Source: Glossina fuscipes
Taxonomy: Eukaryota > Arthropoda > Insecta > Diptera > Glossinidae
NCBI RefSeq assembly: GCF_014805625.2
Contig: NW_023998426.1
Location: forward strand, 3,570,902 to 3,634,901
DNA: 64,000 nt
Direction: 5' to 3'
The notes beneath the pieces are model-generated. The model ran no database searches and was not told where the DNA came from. It worked only from the letters and a program-made list of their open reading frames with translations. The first letter of the stretch is position 1. The number at the start of each line of letters is the position of its first letter. Positions 1 to 13,019 of this stretch are shown piece after piece. Both the position numbers and the translations under genes were made by a program.

Positions 1-3000
1 TTGAAAATTTTAATAAACGTTTTCCGATCTCGGCGATTAACAATTTTTTTTTGGTTTTGTTTTATTTTTTGATAAAAATAATTTTAATTTCTTTCTATAT
101 AAATAATTTTTTTGGAAAAATTTTGAAAAATGCATAAATTTTTTTTTTTTATATTCTTATTATTTATTGTTATTTTTTTCTAGATTTCTATCTTTTTTTT
201 TTAACAATTTCGAAGTAAACTATTTTAAAAACAAGTTTTGTGCAATAATATCTTTGTTTTTATAAAAAATGAGTTTCAAAAATTAAAATTACAAGGCAGT
301 GCTTTTCTAATAGAAATCTTCTAAAGCTTATAATTAAAAACAAATTAAAAAAATTTACTAAATTAACAATAAATTAAGAAAAAACAAGTTTTAAACAAAT
401 AAATCTGATATCTATGCTAAGTTATGATCATATCTTGGATACCCGCCACCTAAGGTAAACATGGAAATAACGTTTGACTCTCTACCAAGCATCGATATCT
501 CGTGCAGACTGATTACAGATCTTTTCAAAGGCTTTTTCTCTCCTTTTTTGAAATAAAATTGTATTCCAAACTTTCTCTTTCTCTCATCAAGACAGTTAGA
601 ATTTATTGTTAGGAACGTGGTATATATTAGTTTTTAATAGAATCATGTTTGCATAGCGGAACGCCATGAATTTTCAACACTCATGTAATATTCCTATTCG
701 AACTCTATTGCTTTTCGGTTCGCTCGCGGACACTTATTTCCAAGACGACTTTCTCAACTTTTATACTTTATTGTAATAAAGCCTTCGATAAAGATTGTAT
801 TTGATGGATATGTGGATGGCATATATTGTCCGTACTAGGCCCAAGGTGAATCGGAGGAAGCTTTGATGGCCATTGACTATACAACTCGACTATAACAACT
901 GTTTCGATTTTTGGAGAGGACCTAAGCGGCTTAAGTGCATTGCATTGCCTTAGAAGGCGACAAAATAGATTTAGAATAAGAAATAGGTTTCCATCGTGCT
1001 ATTGCGAACGCTCGTCTTCTTTCGCATTCTCGCTATCATTTTAGTTATACCTTTCTTCCAGCGTTCTCGTTAAGCTCGTTCACTCTTAATATGAAAGAAT
1101 ATTATTTGATGACTTTATACTGTAGGACTAGTGGCACAAGGGCATGTTATGTTTCCTGTATGTAAAATCCACAAGCACATAAGTCAGACATCCTCTTACA
1201 CCAGGATTCAAAATCATCCTCTGGATCGATCTGATGTGTGTTTTTATATTCTCTTTTTTATCAACGTACAGGTCGCGGTTTTTGAGATATTTTGATAAAC
1301 TCTGCGATGCTGATGGGTTTTAGTCCAAGAACACTCAAACATTGCGCATATTACGTACCCCCTCTCATGCAATTATTCCATAGAAATGGACTTTCATATA
1401 GCAAAAGGGTTTAATTTTCAACATTTCACAATAAAAACGGAGCCATAATAGTAATTTCACATAGAATTAACCGTGCCTAACTTACATAACGCAAGTCTAT
1501 TTTTTTGATCCAACCCCTTGCAAACGTGTTCATAAAATATAGACCTTTGTAGGCCAAAAAGGATTGATTCATAAAAGTAATTTGATATGACATTTAACTA
1601 TATTATTTATATCTTGGGCATATTTTTTAAACATCACCGCATATAAGGATTTTCATGCTATACAAACCCTTATATGCCAGATGGGCGTAATTCAGTTTTA
1701 ATATTTTATGATAGGTCTATGATAATATTTATTACTAGTTTTATGGGCAATCCGTCCTGTTATTTGTTCGTGCTTTCTATCTTTCTACTGTTAGGATGCT
1801 TATGAACCCCGTTTCTTTAGTTCGCAGCATTACACCGTGTTTGGCGTTATAAAGTACTCGCCAAATACTTGGTGTCAGATTTTGCAAATACCCTCACATT
1901 CACACATAATGCGATGGGATGTCTCTACGGCAATTAGATAAATCTATTCGCGTGAGTAGCCGAGTAGAGGCGAGCAATATGGTCTAAATTATCCGGCAGC
2001 CTCTAAATCTGTACTTTGTAAATTAGTTAACAAAATATATAGAAAATAAATAAATAAAAAGGGTAACTGAAATAACGGCTCCTGGCTCCTGACCATACTT
2101 GCCTCCTACGCTTACTAGGCCGATGACATTTTTTCCATTCAGTTGAGTAACTTCATTCACTTAGGCAAATGTAGAGTAAATCCTTTGAGTATTAATGATA
2201 AACGACGTGAGGTACTATTCGCCTTGTTGTCAATTATTGATATTTCGCGTAATTGTAACTAAGTGCGAAACACTTTTCGTACTATCTCTCGCCATAAAAG
2301 GTTTAGCGTAGCAGTAGTCGTAATAGATCGTGATCGGGCCATTAATTTGTAGCTTACTGTTCTCAGGTGCAGTAGTACCTACGGAGAATTATTTATTCAT
2401 AAGTGGAAAACATGAAGAAGAAGGCAGTTAGAAGGCATCCCATAAAGGAGTCCCTTGATTAGCACCCGAGATAAATTCAATGTGAAACTAAAAGAAAAAT
2501 GGGAATATGTGGGCGTTTAAATTAAATTTGGGGATAGTATCTGTCCTTTAACCCAGTGCGCTGTCAAATCGAAACAATAATGCGATCTCTATAAATTACG
2601 ACATGCGGCTCATCTTCTTGCAGATGCAATCTGCTGTAGAACCTTTACAGAGAATCTGAAGAGAACAACTTTATCGAAAATAGACGGAAAGCTGCTCGAT
2701 ATTTCGAATACGCAATTTCAAGTGAGTTTATAGATAAGTGAATAAGAGGAGAGGACAAAAAACCATAGAAATTCACGTTGTTGTGGAAGCCCAACTGCGG
2801 GATTTCCTTTCTGCGTCCGTAGAAGTTTTCTAGAAAGACCTAAGGGCGACAGTACTTAAACTGAAAAAGTCATGGCAAGGCTTAATAAGGCTTAAACGCC
2901 AATACATCGGTCATTAAGAATTTTATACATAATACAATCTTCAGCATAATAAACACAATTTCAATGCATTTCTTTCTTGCTTTTCTCTTTCTTCTTCTTC

Positions 3001-3200
3001 TTAAGCATTTCATGAATCAACATCCGATGACTCACGTCGTCATTAACGCTTTCGTTTCTGTTCTTCGCAGTTTATCTAATGTTTTGTCTTTTTCTTACTT
3101 TTACTGCTTTTTCACGAGTTGACAATTAATGCGGCCGCGACTTAATTACTTGCACAAAACAGCTTTATCCTCTACCGTCAAGCTACAGTCTACAAGCTAG
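1..3200. other. Intergenic, no gene recognised
   Basis: Bases 1-420 are very AT-rich with T runs. About 1255-1760 resembles the repeat at 21030-21760 (family A core in minus orientation, then a diverged extension). The remainder, about 1770-3200, has ordinary composition and no long frame or recognisable element. Confidence 0.5.
1255..1420 (-). repeat. Family A repeat fragment
   Basis: Contains CAGGTCGCGGTTTTTGAG, then ATATTTTGATAAA and a TTTTAGTCCAAGAAC-type block, matching the minus-orientation copies at 21100-21240 and 34620-34700. It is truncated, and the following sequence resembles the extension after the 21 kb copy. Confidence 0.5.
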
Positions 3201-3284
3201 CATTCTATTAAAAATTTAAAATTTCTTATTAGCTTTCGCTAGTTTATTTTGAGCCCTCGAAGCAATTCGTCTAACTAAAGTGAA

Positions 3285-3513
3285 ATGTTGAACACAAGAG
3301 TAATATATCAAATAATTTTTATCATTTTTCTGGTCACGTTGCTGTTCAATTTCTTAGAAGCTACAACGAAGAAGCGAAGTAAGTAAATGCTTTAGTTTTT
3401 TACTTTTAATCAAAATCAATTTAAATAATTATAAATTTCCAGAATTTTGCGGTTGCATATTGGACAACCGCGGTGACTGTGTGGAAATATTTTACTGTCC
3501 TCGAAAGCCTTGA
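3285..3513 (+). CDS. Small secreted cysteine-rich peptide, two exons (54 aa)
   Basis: Joined exons 3285-3378 and 3443-3513 with a 64-base intron (donor A|GTAAGT, acceptor TTTCCAG), a usual size for flies. The 54-residue product starts MLNTRVIYQIIFIIFLVTLL, a clear signal peptide with likely cleavage after LEA (residue 26). A basic KKRK (29-32) could be a second processing site, releasing FCGCILDNRGDCVEIFYC-RKP type peptide of 22 residues with a Pro before RKP. Cysteines are at 34, 36, 44 and 50 (C-x-C-x7-C-x5-C), enough for two disulfides, and an RGD tripeptide (41-43) sits directly before Cys44. An AATAAA follows at 3572-3577. No family is recognised; small secreted peptides of this kind in flies include seminal-fluid, antimicrobial and neuropeptide precursors. 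It is too short and split for simple ORF finding. Expression is unproven. Confidence 0.6.
3379..3442 (+). other. 64-base intron of the small secreted peptide gene
   Basis: GTAAGT at the 5' end, TTTCCAG at the 3' end, AT-rich between. Removing it joins A|AA (Lys32) and keeps the frame from signal peptide to stop. Without removal the frame would stop within a few codons of the donor. Confidence 0.6.
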
Positions 3514-3571
3514 GAGGCTGAACGTTACTACTTGAAACTTTCCAATTATTTTTCTTATGGCAAGTTTTTAA

Positions 3572-3577
3572 AATAAA
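3572..3577 (+). terminator. Poly(A) signal AATAAA for the small secreted peptide gene
   Basis: A canonical hexamer 58 bases after the TGA at 3511-3513, a normal distance for a short fly transcript. A second AATGAAATA-type string follows at once. Confidence 0.5.
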
Positions 3578-3599
3578 TGAAATATATTTTATACTAAAA

Positions 3600-6500
3600 A
3601 TGCAAACAATTTGCACCTGTTTAGCTGATGATAGCTGAAATCTGAAATTCAAAAAATTTTTTAACCTCTACGTTCATTACTTCTACGTGTGCATGTTACA
3701 TCCATTGAATTGCATTGAGATCGTGTTGAAAATTTATGGACGATTAAATGATTTGAAGACAGCATATGGCACCTTAGTGAAAAGGTGTAATCAAGGGTCT
3801 TGAGATTTTCGTAAGCTATAGTTGGACGGCATTGGCGTTAGTAAATTAAAAATAAGATACCCGTTGTTTTTTCGTTATCTTAAGCATTCTCTTTTTTGAG
3901 GACGATCTCGTCAAATTATTCTGAACCCTGAGTTAACCCAACCCGAAAGAAAACGATTATACTCATCGCCTGAGAGCTTTTCGATTGATTTTTTGTAGAA
4001 AATATATAGATTACAATCAGAATACAACGCCGATATATTTTTTATAAAAACTCCTTCGCCAATACTCCCTTCCTTTTATCAGATCATTTTTTTGGAGTGG
4101 TGAAGATGCCACGGGCCGTCGTGTAGCCCACTGGATGAGTTAGGCAGTTGCCTAATCGGCGTTCAAATTTCATTGTGATAGACTTTATTTGATCATAGCA
4201 CTTAAAGAGGATGAGGCCGCCCCACACTGCTTCCTAACCGTTGCTGCGTAACTCAAGCGTGATCGGTCGTATAAAACAAAAAAGTATATGCATACATCTA
4301 GATTATGTGCATCTTTTAGAGAGGATGGAATGACGTTGCTTTTAATAAACATCCAGACGGCTCTTTGGAATGGCGAAGGTACCGAATTTCGAGAAACTAT
4401 AGCAATATCTGGTATATGTATTCCTCATTGATTTTCATAGGTCAATTTTGAAATTCAGCGCTAAGTCAGAAACTAATAAAATCTACAAAAAAGAAGGACT
4501 CCGAACCTATGTCGGATACAATCTGATAAACAGTAAGGAAATGTACGTCGTTTGTTGTATAAAAATATCGCAAGTGTAGAAGGCTTTGATTTGGTCTCTT
4601 AAAGAACACTCAAAAATGTTATCACCTAACAGTATAGAGCAGAGAGTCATTAATACATGTCACATGTCATCACTCCCTATGCAAATATGATCGGATCAGT
4701 TGATTAACACCCCAACACTATAAAACTTTACAAATTTTCACACATTGATTTTGAAGGTATACAGGCAAAATAGAATTGGGCCAAGACAAACTTCTTTAAG
4801 TGTTTTTCTATTTCTATGGAGAAGGAAAGCAGTAACAAGATCAAGAAACTAATATCCGAATAATATCCTTTAAGTCTTCTAGGATGAGATAAAAACAAAA
4901 ACGAATTTTCATTTGAACACTCTTCATAAGATTTTGAATGGTATAAAGAACACTAAGTCCCGAATCAATTCAAAAAAAGTCGAATTTTCCACATATGTCT
5001 TCGAATTTTTAGCCGAAATAACGTGAAAGAACAAAGAAGCAACGCGCTAGCCTCATTGTGCGCTCTTCTTCTTCTTTATTAATACGTTCAATTTCAGAGA
5101 AAGAAGAAGAGAATTCTTACTTAGATGAAAAAATTTCGAATGAGTTGAAATTGATAGTCATATGCCAAACAGTTTACAAGAAACTTAGAAAAGATTGCTA
5201 CAAGCACTAAAATAAAATCTACAATTGGGGAAAAAATTTAGTTTTCCCCTCAAACAGTATTTTTCAAATCTCCTCAATCAAATTCAGTGCAATGACGAAT
5301 GTTCTGTTCAAGTGCACTCGGCGCTAAATGTATGTCTTGTGATGTTAGAGTTCGCTTCGACTGCATTCATTACTTAATTGTCTTGTGTCTAGTGACCTTA
5401 GAACTTTCCCTGCAACTTTCCCATCAATCGCATACAGTTTGATATTTGGAAGCCATTGACAGTGCAAGCTTCCGTATAATGACGAAAATAATTGGTTGAT
5501 AAAAAAGGCGAATTGACGAGCCATCCGCAATATATACATGTATATAAGTATGTACAATCCATACTAATTTCTTTTTATACCTACAAATAAAAAAATCGAA
5601 GTAAATATTAGTTTCGTCGAAAGCGATTTTCGGTTAAGCGGTTAAGAAGTTGCTTTTCTTCGTTCAATACAGGTCGAGGGTTCTTCATTGAGAAGAATCT
5701 ATAATTTCATGAACTTAAATGGTGGGTAACCGAGATTCGACCTAACATGTGCACATAGATTTCCGCTTGTTTTTTTTTTTATCCTAAATGTCTATATAAT
5801 TAAAAGATTTTTTTTTTTTCGCAGATATTTTCCTATTCATATGTATGTATATATATATATTTATGTATATATATAAAAACATTTTTACAAAGCTTAAAAT
5901 TAATTTATACTGCATTTGCTTACAATAATAATAATATTAATAATAGTAATAATAATTATAATAATATTTATGGTTGTTTTGTTTTGTATAACAAAACAAC
6001 TGATATGTATTGATTTCTTTGGTTGTTGCTATTATATAAGTTGATATGTATCGTTTACTCTATTTTTAATACAATTAATAATAATTTAGTATTATTTTTT
6101 CATCTGTTTTTTCTTTGTTTGTTTTTTTTTTTTTTTTTTTTTTTTTTGTTATGCAAAAAAAGTCTAATATTTTAGTAACTTTAGGAATTTTTTGATTAAA
6201 TTAATCTAAAATTTCTCTTTAGGTATAATTTCTAATGAATTTTTCTGCACTCATTCATTCAGCTGATCCTTAAATACATATTTACTCGCTTTTTTACATC
6301 ATTTCTTTGTTTGTGTGTGTGTGTTTTTTTTACGCTATGTTCACTTCACTTAGTTACTAGAAAATCACATTGAGTTTCTTAAAAAATATTTAATTATTTT
6401 AAAGTAATTTTTTAAAATTTTTTTTATTTATTTTTATTTTTTTGTAAATTGATTTCTGATATGTATGTGTTGCCGCACCGTTTTTATGTTTTTTTTTTTT

Positions 6501-7480
6501 TTTTTTGTATTACTATTTATATACGATTATTACTAGATATATGTTTTATAAAAAAATTTTTTGTATGTAAAAAAAATTAAAAATATTGCTTTTTATATGC
6601 ATCTGTGGTGTTCAAAAAAATCAAACAAAAAAAAAATAAAATTTTTTTCTACATATTTTTGAAATACATTAATAAATTTCGTAAAAGAAAAATAAAATTA
6701 ACAAAATAAAAAAATTCTTTTACGTTTTTTTGCCAAGTTCTATCCCATATTTCATTTCAAAGCAACGTTGTCACAATATCTACGATACTCTGTAAACTTC
6801 AATTTTGGTATGCAAGTAAGTAATTTTTTCGGAATTCTGCTTAACTATTTCTCACTCATATCACGTCTCCGCAAAAAAAAATTTGTGGAACAATGACTTT
6901 GTTGTATGATTGACCCGAAGAGAGACATGGGAAGACTTTGTCCAAGGATAGGGATATATGAAGTTTTGCCAGAATACAATGCAATTCATGTTTACTTCCC
7001 TTGTCTGCCTTACGTCTGTTGTACGAGGGTTGGAAGTAATCTTAGCTGACACATCTGTAAATCAAGTTTAAATCCTTTGCAGATCAAACAGCCCTGTATT
7101 TGAAATACTATGACTTGAAAACCACCGCAGATGCTGATCCAATTTCATTCTGAAAGCGATATCGATCAGCTAACAGAGCTGCCTACAGTTACGTAAATAC
7201 TTAACGACTATTATGCAATATTATAGAAGGATTAGCGTCAAATATTTCTTGTAACTTTGTGCCGATAAATTCTAATCTTCGAAATGTGACATTTTTCATA
7301 GTTCGATTAATAGGTTTTAACTATGGTTATGGTATAACATTACTAGAACATACCATAAAGTTAGTAGAAGATATTGTTATTGTTATCGATACTTAGGGAC
7401 CTCTGACCAGGCACGAGTTTGCAATATTAAGTTCAAAGTATATGTGGACTGATTGGCAATATCAATCAAAGTGGGGAAGG
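3600..7480. other. Intergenic, AT-rich, no gene recognised
   Basis: About 4118-4170 has weak tRNA-like promoter boxes (see findings). From 5570 to 6730 the sequence is dominated by T and A homopolymers, TAA and TA repeats, like a fly 3' UTR or AT-rich spacer. Short ORFs at 5345-5557 and 6861-7052 have no support. Confidence 0.5.
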
Positions 7481-8275
7481 GAGGAGGTCCAATTTGAACC
7501 GCCACTTTCAATTGCGTTCCTCTTTGGGCCAAAAGATGTCGGTCTACCAAGTTTCATTAAAATATGTCAAAAAATACGATCTTGAGCGCAATTATACATG
7601 GAGACGCGTCAGAAGAACAGACAAGCTTAGATCGATGCAGAAAATGATTCTGTACCGATCGGAGAAAATTAGTTTTCCTTTGTCCACAAGTGAAGTAGGG
7701 TATAATAATAGTCATTAAATTGTTAATTGTAACGATATGTGTAGGTTTAAGCCGCCCGATAATGTCATCGATAATAACTCACTGAGTTATAATAGATTCA
7801 AGACTCAAGAAATCAAGAAAACAAGACAGACGGAAGCTCGCACGGACAGACAAGCTTAGATCGTTGCAGAAAATGATTCTGTACCGATCCCTCCAACAAA
7901 ACTAAGTCAAGGCTTTCTGGAGTTTGCAGATTTCCGGACAAAATTATTTTTGCTTTGTTCACTACTGAAGTAGGGTATCATAACAGTCCCTAAACTGATA
8001 ATTGTAACGATTTACCATTGCCTGTGTAAATGTTTAAGTCTCCCAATAACGTCATGAATAATAGTTCTTATAACTTGTAAAAGGTTGGGCTCAACAAAAC
8101 GAAGTAGGGGCAAGGACGCATGGACAGACTAGTGTAGATCGATTCAGAAACTTTATTTGAGTCGGTCGGTATAAAAGGAGCTAGGTCTATGCCAGATACT
8201 TCTGAGCGTTGCATACACCCGCAAAAACTTAATATATCTTCATACCACGAGTGGTGTAGGGTATAAAAAATACTA
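7480..8275 (+). repeat. Cluster of three family A repeat 3' ends
   Basis: Three partial copies of the same module follow each other at about 7480-7715, 7795-8000 and 8090-8275. Each has GACAGACAAGCTTAGATCG or a close variant, then AAAATGATTCTG-like sequence and a TAGGGTATAA-like end. The ORF at 7494-7718 is the repeat read in one frame, not a gene. Confidence 0.7.
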
Positions 8276-9389
8276 AGCATGTAGACATGAAAACACAATT
8301 TTTGTACGGATAATAAACAAAACTTGACATTCTCGTTGTTGGGAAAAGTATTTTCGCTTTGCGGCATGTGTTGGTATCGCGACTCCTTATTTGTTGTCAG
8401 ATGCCCAACCTACAAAAAAACGAATCACAACTTCAAACATGTTTGTCATCTATGGGCATATTTCCATTTCATATTTACCTACCGAGTAAGCCGCTTACTA
8501 CATTCGGACCTTGTTTGTGGATACCTTTAAGTTGTCATCTTCGCATGAAGTAGCTTAAAAGAGCTCACAGGTAGCGGAGATGTTCCAAATCACACGAATT
8601 GGTTCCATTTGTGTGTTATATGGATTTTAACATCATAAGGAGTCGAATCTCTTTTCATATTATTTGGTATAAACGTGAATTGAAATCTCTAGCTTGCACA
8701 AAGTCCTTAAAACTGCTTAATATGACCTCTTGAAATGTTAACTAATAACTGATCGGAAAGAAAACTGAAGCGAGAATATTCTACAGCATACCGAGCTATT
8801 GAAGTGATAATCCAAAGTACATAAGGTTTTATATACATTAAGCAGACTTAAGCTTTTGTTTTGCCTTTCGCGGCATAAAAGACACCTGCGTTACGCGATT
8901 GCTTCGTATGCTGCAAAGGAATATAAACGAAGAAATGCAGGAAACAAGACTATGAGAAATCTCTCTTTTTTTTTTTTTTTTTTTTTAGTTTCCTTTATAT
9001 CTTCATTTGTTGTCATAAGTGAACCAGTGATGTCTACACAATCCACAAATCCTATTAGAAAATACCTGATGCTCAGAAAATAAGAGTGCAAGAGCGATTA
9101 ATATGTGAGATCAACGTTAGTTTTCTACATAACGTGCTCCAAGTCATGAATCAGAATCATCCGGATGAAGACATAGCAAGACAAAGCGAAACACATATAC
9201 ACAAAGTGCAAATTTATGATAATTGAGATATCACTCAAAGAATTTAAATCATTTATTCGAATAAAATGCAAATAAACGATAAAATAACAAGTACGAAAAT
9301 TATAGTCGATCGTGATCGACTTTTTTGTACCCTTCACCTTTATCCTAAAAGCGATAAACAAACGAAGAGAACTAAATTTTACTACTCAA

Positions 9390-10395
9390 TAATTCGGAGT
9401 GGGCAGGGCTGATTTATACTATTTTCAAAATGAAAAGTTTGTCGCATAAACTTGTGGGCGTTGTAGGCGTGTCTTTTGAAAAGTTGAAGTTTTCTTTTCT
9501 TCTTTTGAAAATTTTTAGGCGACATTTTCATTTTCGCTAACGGGAGAATTTTTAGGTGATATCTTCATTTTCGCTGACTGGTGAATGTTTATCACAAACA
9601 CTATACAGTTGCGCAGACAAACGGATGAACCAACGAACAGACTGACATGTTTAGGCGCATTCCAAATTTCAAACTGGCCAAGAATTTATATAGTTTATGA
9701 GGTTTTTCAAGCTTTACTTGTTTTGAAAAATTATATTTTGATACACTATAATATTGGGTAGGCTAGGCAAATCTTTTCCATTTTTATACTGGTGCACACA
9801 CACAACGTCGGCCATTGATTAGGTGTTTAAGATTTTGTAGATTTGTTTTGCTATAGTTTATGAGTAATGAGCAAAAAACCAATTTTTCATTCCTTTTAGA
9901 GAACAGAAGTGTTCTCAGTTTAAGCGTTGCTGTGGGCGTGTCCTTCGACCGGTTTCGACCGTTTTCAATAGCAAATAAATATACAATATTTTGAACGCCT
10001 ATTCTATGGACGATGCTGTAGCATCTGTGCGTAAAAATGGAAAAAATCAATCACTCCTACCTAATATTACAGTGCATCAAATTTGAATTGTTTTGTCAAT
10101 ACGTTACGAGTAGAAAAAAGCTTCAAAAACCCCATAAGGCCAGCTAAAAATTTGCAATACACCTAAATATGTCTCCTAGTTCGTCTGTCCATCTGTGTGT
10201 TTGCGCAACTGTATAATATTTGTGATAAACATTCACCAGTCAGCGAAAATGAAGATATCACCTAAAAATTTGCAAAAGAATTTGGAATTGACCTAAACCA
10301 TTCAAAGGACACGACCTCTACGATAAAAACATTTATTTTGAAAATAGAAGAAACCAACTGCACCTGCTCTGGATATTATAAACCACGAGAATTTT
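9390..10395. repeat. Long inverted repeat (about 400-base arms, about 210-base spacer)
   Basis: The left arm (about 9390-9800) and right arm (about 10010-10395) are reverse complements with moderate divergence. The best block is GGTGATATCTTCATTTTCGC with CACCAGTCAGCG...AAAATGAAGATATCACC on the other side, continuing through TTTATCACAAA and ACAGTTGCGCA. The outer ends (CTATTTTCAAAAT) and inner ends (TTTTTCCATTTTTA) also pair. It resembles a foldback or long-terminal-inverted-repeat element. The ORFs at 9784-10050 and around it are not genes. Confidence 0.75.
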
Positions 10396-12159
10396 GTTCT
10401 TCTACTTCTTTTGCCACTTATTGGCATAAATGGTGATGAGTACAAAACATGCGATCCCAACCGAATTTAATTTTCTTGCTCGTTCTTCATAATTTGCTTT
10501 GTTCACGTAAGCCAGAGGCACATCGTAGCTCCTACAGGTGATGAAAAATGATGCAGTATGCTCAGAGTGTACATAACATTCTAGCAGAAGTACCAAGCCA
10601 TTTAGAGAATGTCAGCACCAATGAAAAGATTTCCATTTGTTATAACCCGAAAATTTGATTAAAGTAAACGCAATCTATTCAATCAAAAAACAACAAATTA
10701 AGTTTCTTCAGTGAAAGGTTGTCGGATTAAGTGTTTTGCCGATCGTTTGGCACTGGCAAGTAAAAGCGTGACATGAAATTTGATGAGAAAGATCTTTGCC
10801 AATGCGAAAATAAGCGTCCTACGGTTGACAGCTGATTGGAGCGATTCTACGGAGGAGTGAAAAAAAAATTTGCCAAAAAATTTGTCAATAAAAAGCAGAT
10901 ATGACATTTTGAAATTAGTTCGTTCGAGTGGCGCCACCTATTGACATGGAGGTATATTTTTCGTTGAGAGTCTTCCAATAGTAGCTGTTAACCGAATGCG
11001 TAGAAATGGGATTTATTGCTCTGTAAGCGATAGCATGTTGCAAAAACGATAAAGCAACCTTAAGTTCTGTTATGAAGTCAGTAACACTTTTCCCGAAATC
11101 GTCTCAAGCGATGCTATTCATTTGTGGCAAAAGCGTTTTTCGCGTTCACACGCTTTGACGATATCCGTGAAGACGTAAGCAATGAGAGCAAATTTTTTAC
11201 CTACCAAAGCTAGCGATAAAGGAAGATGTCATCAAAACTGTGTATGAATTCATTAAATGAATTTGGCGCATTTTTTCGAGCGAAAGGCCAGTCCACGCTC
11301 ATCCAGTATATGGAGACTATTGTGCTGCCAAGAATCACATTCCACCTTATTCGCGCGATATACTGAAGTGTAACTCCTGCTTACTACGGGAAAAGAATCT
11401 TTGCGGATGCAAGATATGAAAGTATGAATTATGATGAGTTGGAAATCGTGTAGAGAAATTTGCAAATTCTCGAAGAAACCCAAAATGACACTTGCTTGCC
11501 AAGCCTTAAGACTGTGGAAATGAAATCTAGTAAATTTTGCTAAAAAAAAAAAAAAACAAAATTTTTTCCTTACACTGAAATGATTCTGTTGACTTTACGA
11601 AGCCGTTAGTATAGAAAACTGAATATAAAGTAAGCTGCGAGATATATATGTACATATATCAAATAAGTTTTTCACTGTTATTACTGCGTTGTGCTTCCAC
11701 CCAAGTCTTTAAAAGACTTGAAGAGTGATTCGTTGATAGCTTTCAAATCCCAAATCGGATTTTCTCACGATTCGGTCATGTCAAACGGATCTGTACAAAG
11801 CACATCTTGGAATTTCTAAACTCAAGTAAGCGACCTTTTACAGAGACGAACGAAGGAGATCATCGAATAAAAAGATGACGTGAATAAAGTTATTCGTAAT
11901 ACATTGTAGATAACGCTTTTTCATTAAAAAAAAAGAAAAAAAAGAAAAAGGAAAATATAATAATAATAAGACAAATTTATATTTGACATAAAAAGCCCAT
12001 TTTGCATGAAATATTTTTAAATTTTTAATACATTTTACTGATATGAGTTTAATAAACTGAAACCAATTTTTGTTTTTTTTCCCCTATCTCTAGTTGTGAG
12101 AAAAAGAAAGATGTCCGGTAGGATACTAACACACACCCAGCTCTTGTACGCACTCAACG

Positions 12160-13019
12160 AACACTCATGCATATGCACAAATATGCATATATACGCATAC
12201 ACACGTATACACATATAATGCCGGTATTTCATAAAATTGTTGAACTCTTTCATGTCATTAAAAATGAAAAAAATAAAAATAAAAATATAAAATAAATAAA
12301 AAAAATTTAATAAAAACATTTTATATAAAAATTGTGATAGATATATATGTACAGAGAGAGGTATATTACCAACAAAATAACATTCAATATCGATATACAC
12401 ATGTACATGTACATATATATATATATATATATACGTATGCGTGGACATATATGTAGGCATGGATATATCTTCATTAGTGTGCATGCATATGTATATATAA
12501 TTTTGTACATCTATATATATATATGTGTATATATAAAGTAGTGTGCTTGTATTTATGTATATTTGCCATCAGTCCGTTGATTTAAAATTTATGCAACACT
12601 TACATAGATTACACGATACTAAAACAATAACTGTTAACATTATAAACGGGCTTTAATGTCTATGCAAGTATGTAGTATAACACGATGTTTGGTATGAATT
12701 TTCTGCACTTCTCTTCTGCAACGCAAATCTATGTATTTGTAATGCCGGCAGTTTCAATAATGTTTGCAAAGTATACAATAGAGCATGGCACGGTTGATAA
12801 GGTTGCAATTAAATGGAACGAAATGCATGTTCACGCATTCATTCAATTACTCACTTGCATGCATATATATGTATCATACTTTTTTTTTCTCACGCATGCA
12901 TACATAAATTGTTTATATACATATACATAATTGATTGTATGTATATGTACATATATATATGCATATGCATATTCATATGTATATATTGTGTAGATTTATT
13001 ATTGTATATATATATATAT
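12160..13019 (-). other. Probable 3' UTR and flank of Hs3st-A, microsatellite-rich
   Basis: Sequence following the sulfotransferase stop codon on the minus strand. It is a chain of TA, CA and mixed TATG/CATA repeats (strongest at 12412-12433, 12511-12535 and 12941-13019). A minus-strand AATAAA lies at 13000-12995, only 20 bases after the stop, too close to be the sole poly(A) signal with confidence. The transcript end cannot be fixed from sequence alone. Aromatic, repeat-coded frames here look like repeat artefacts. Confidence 0.45.
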
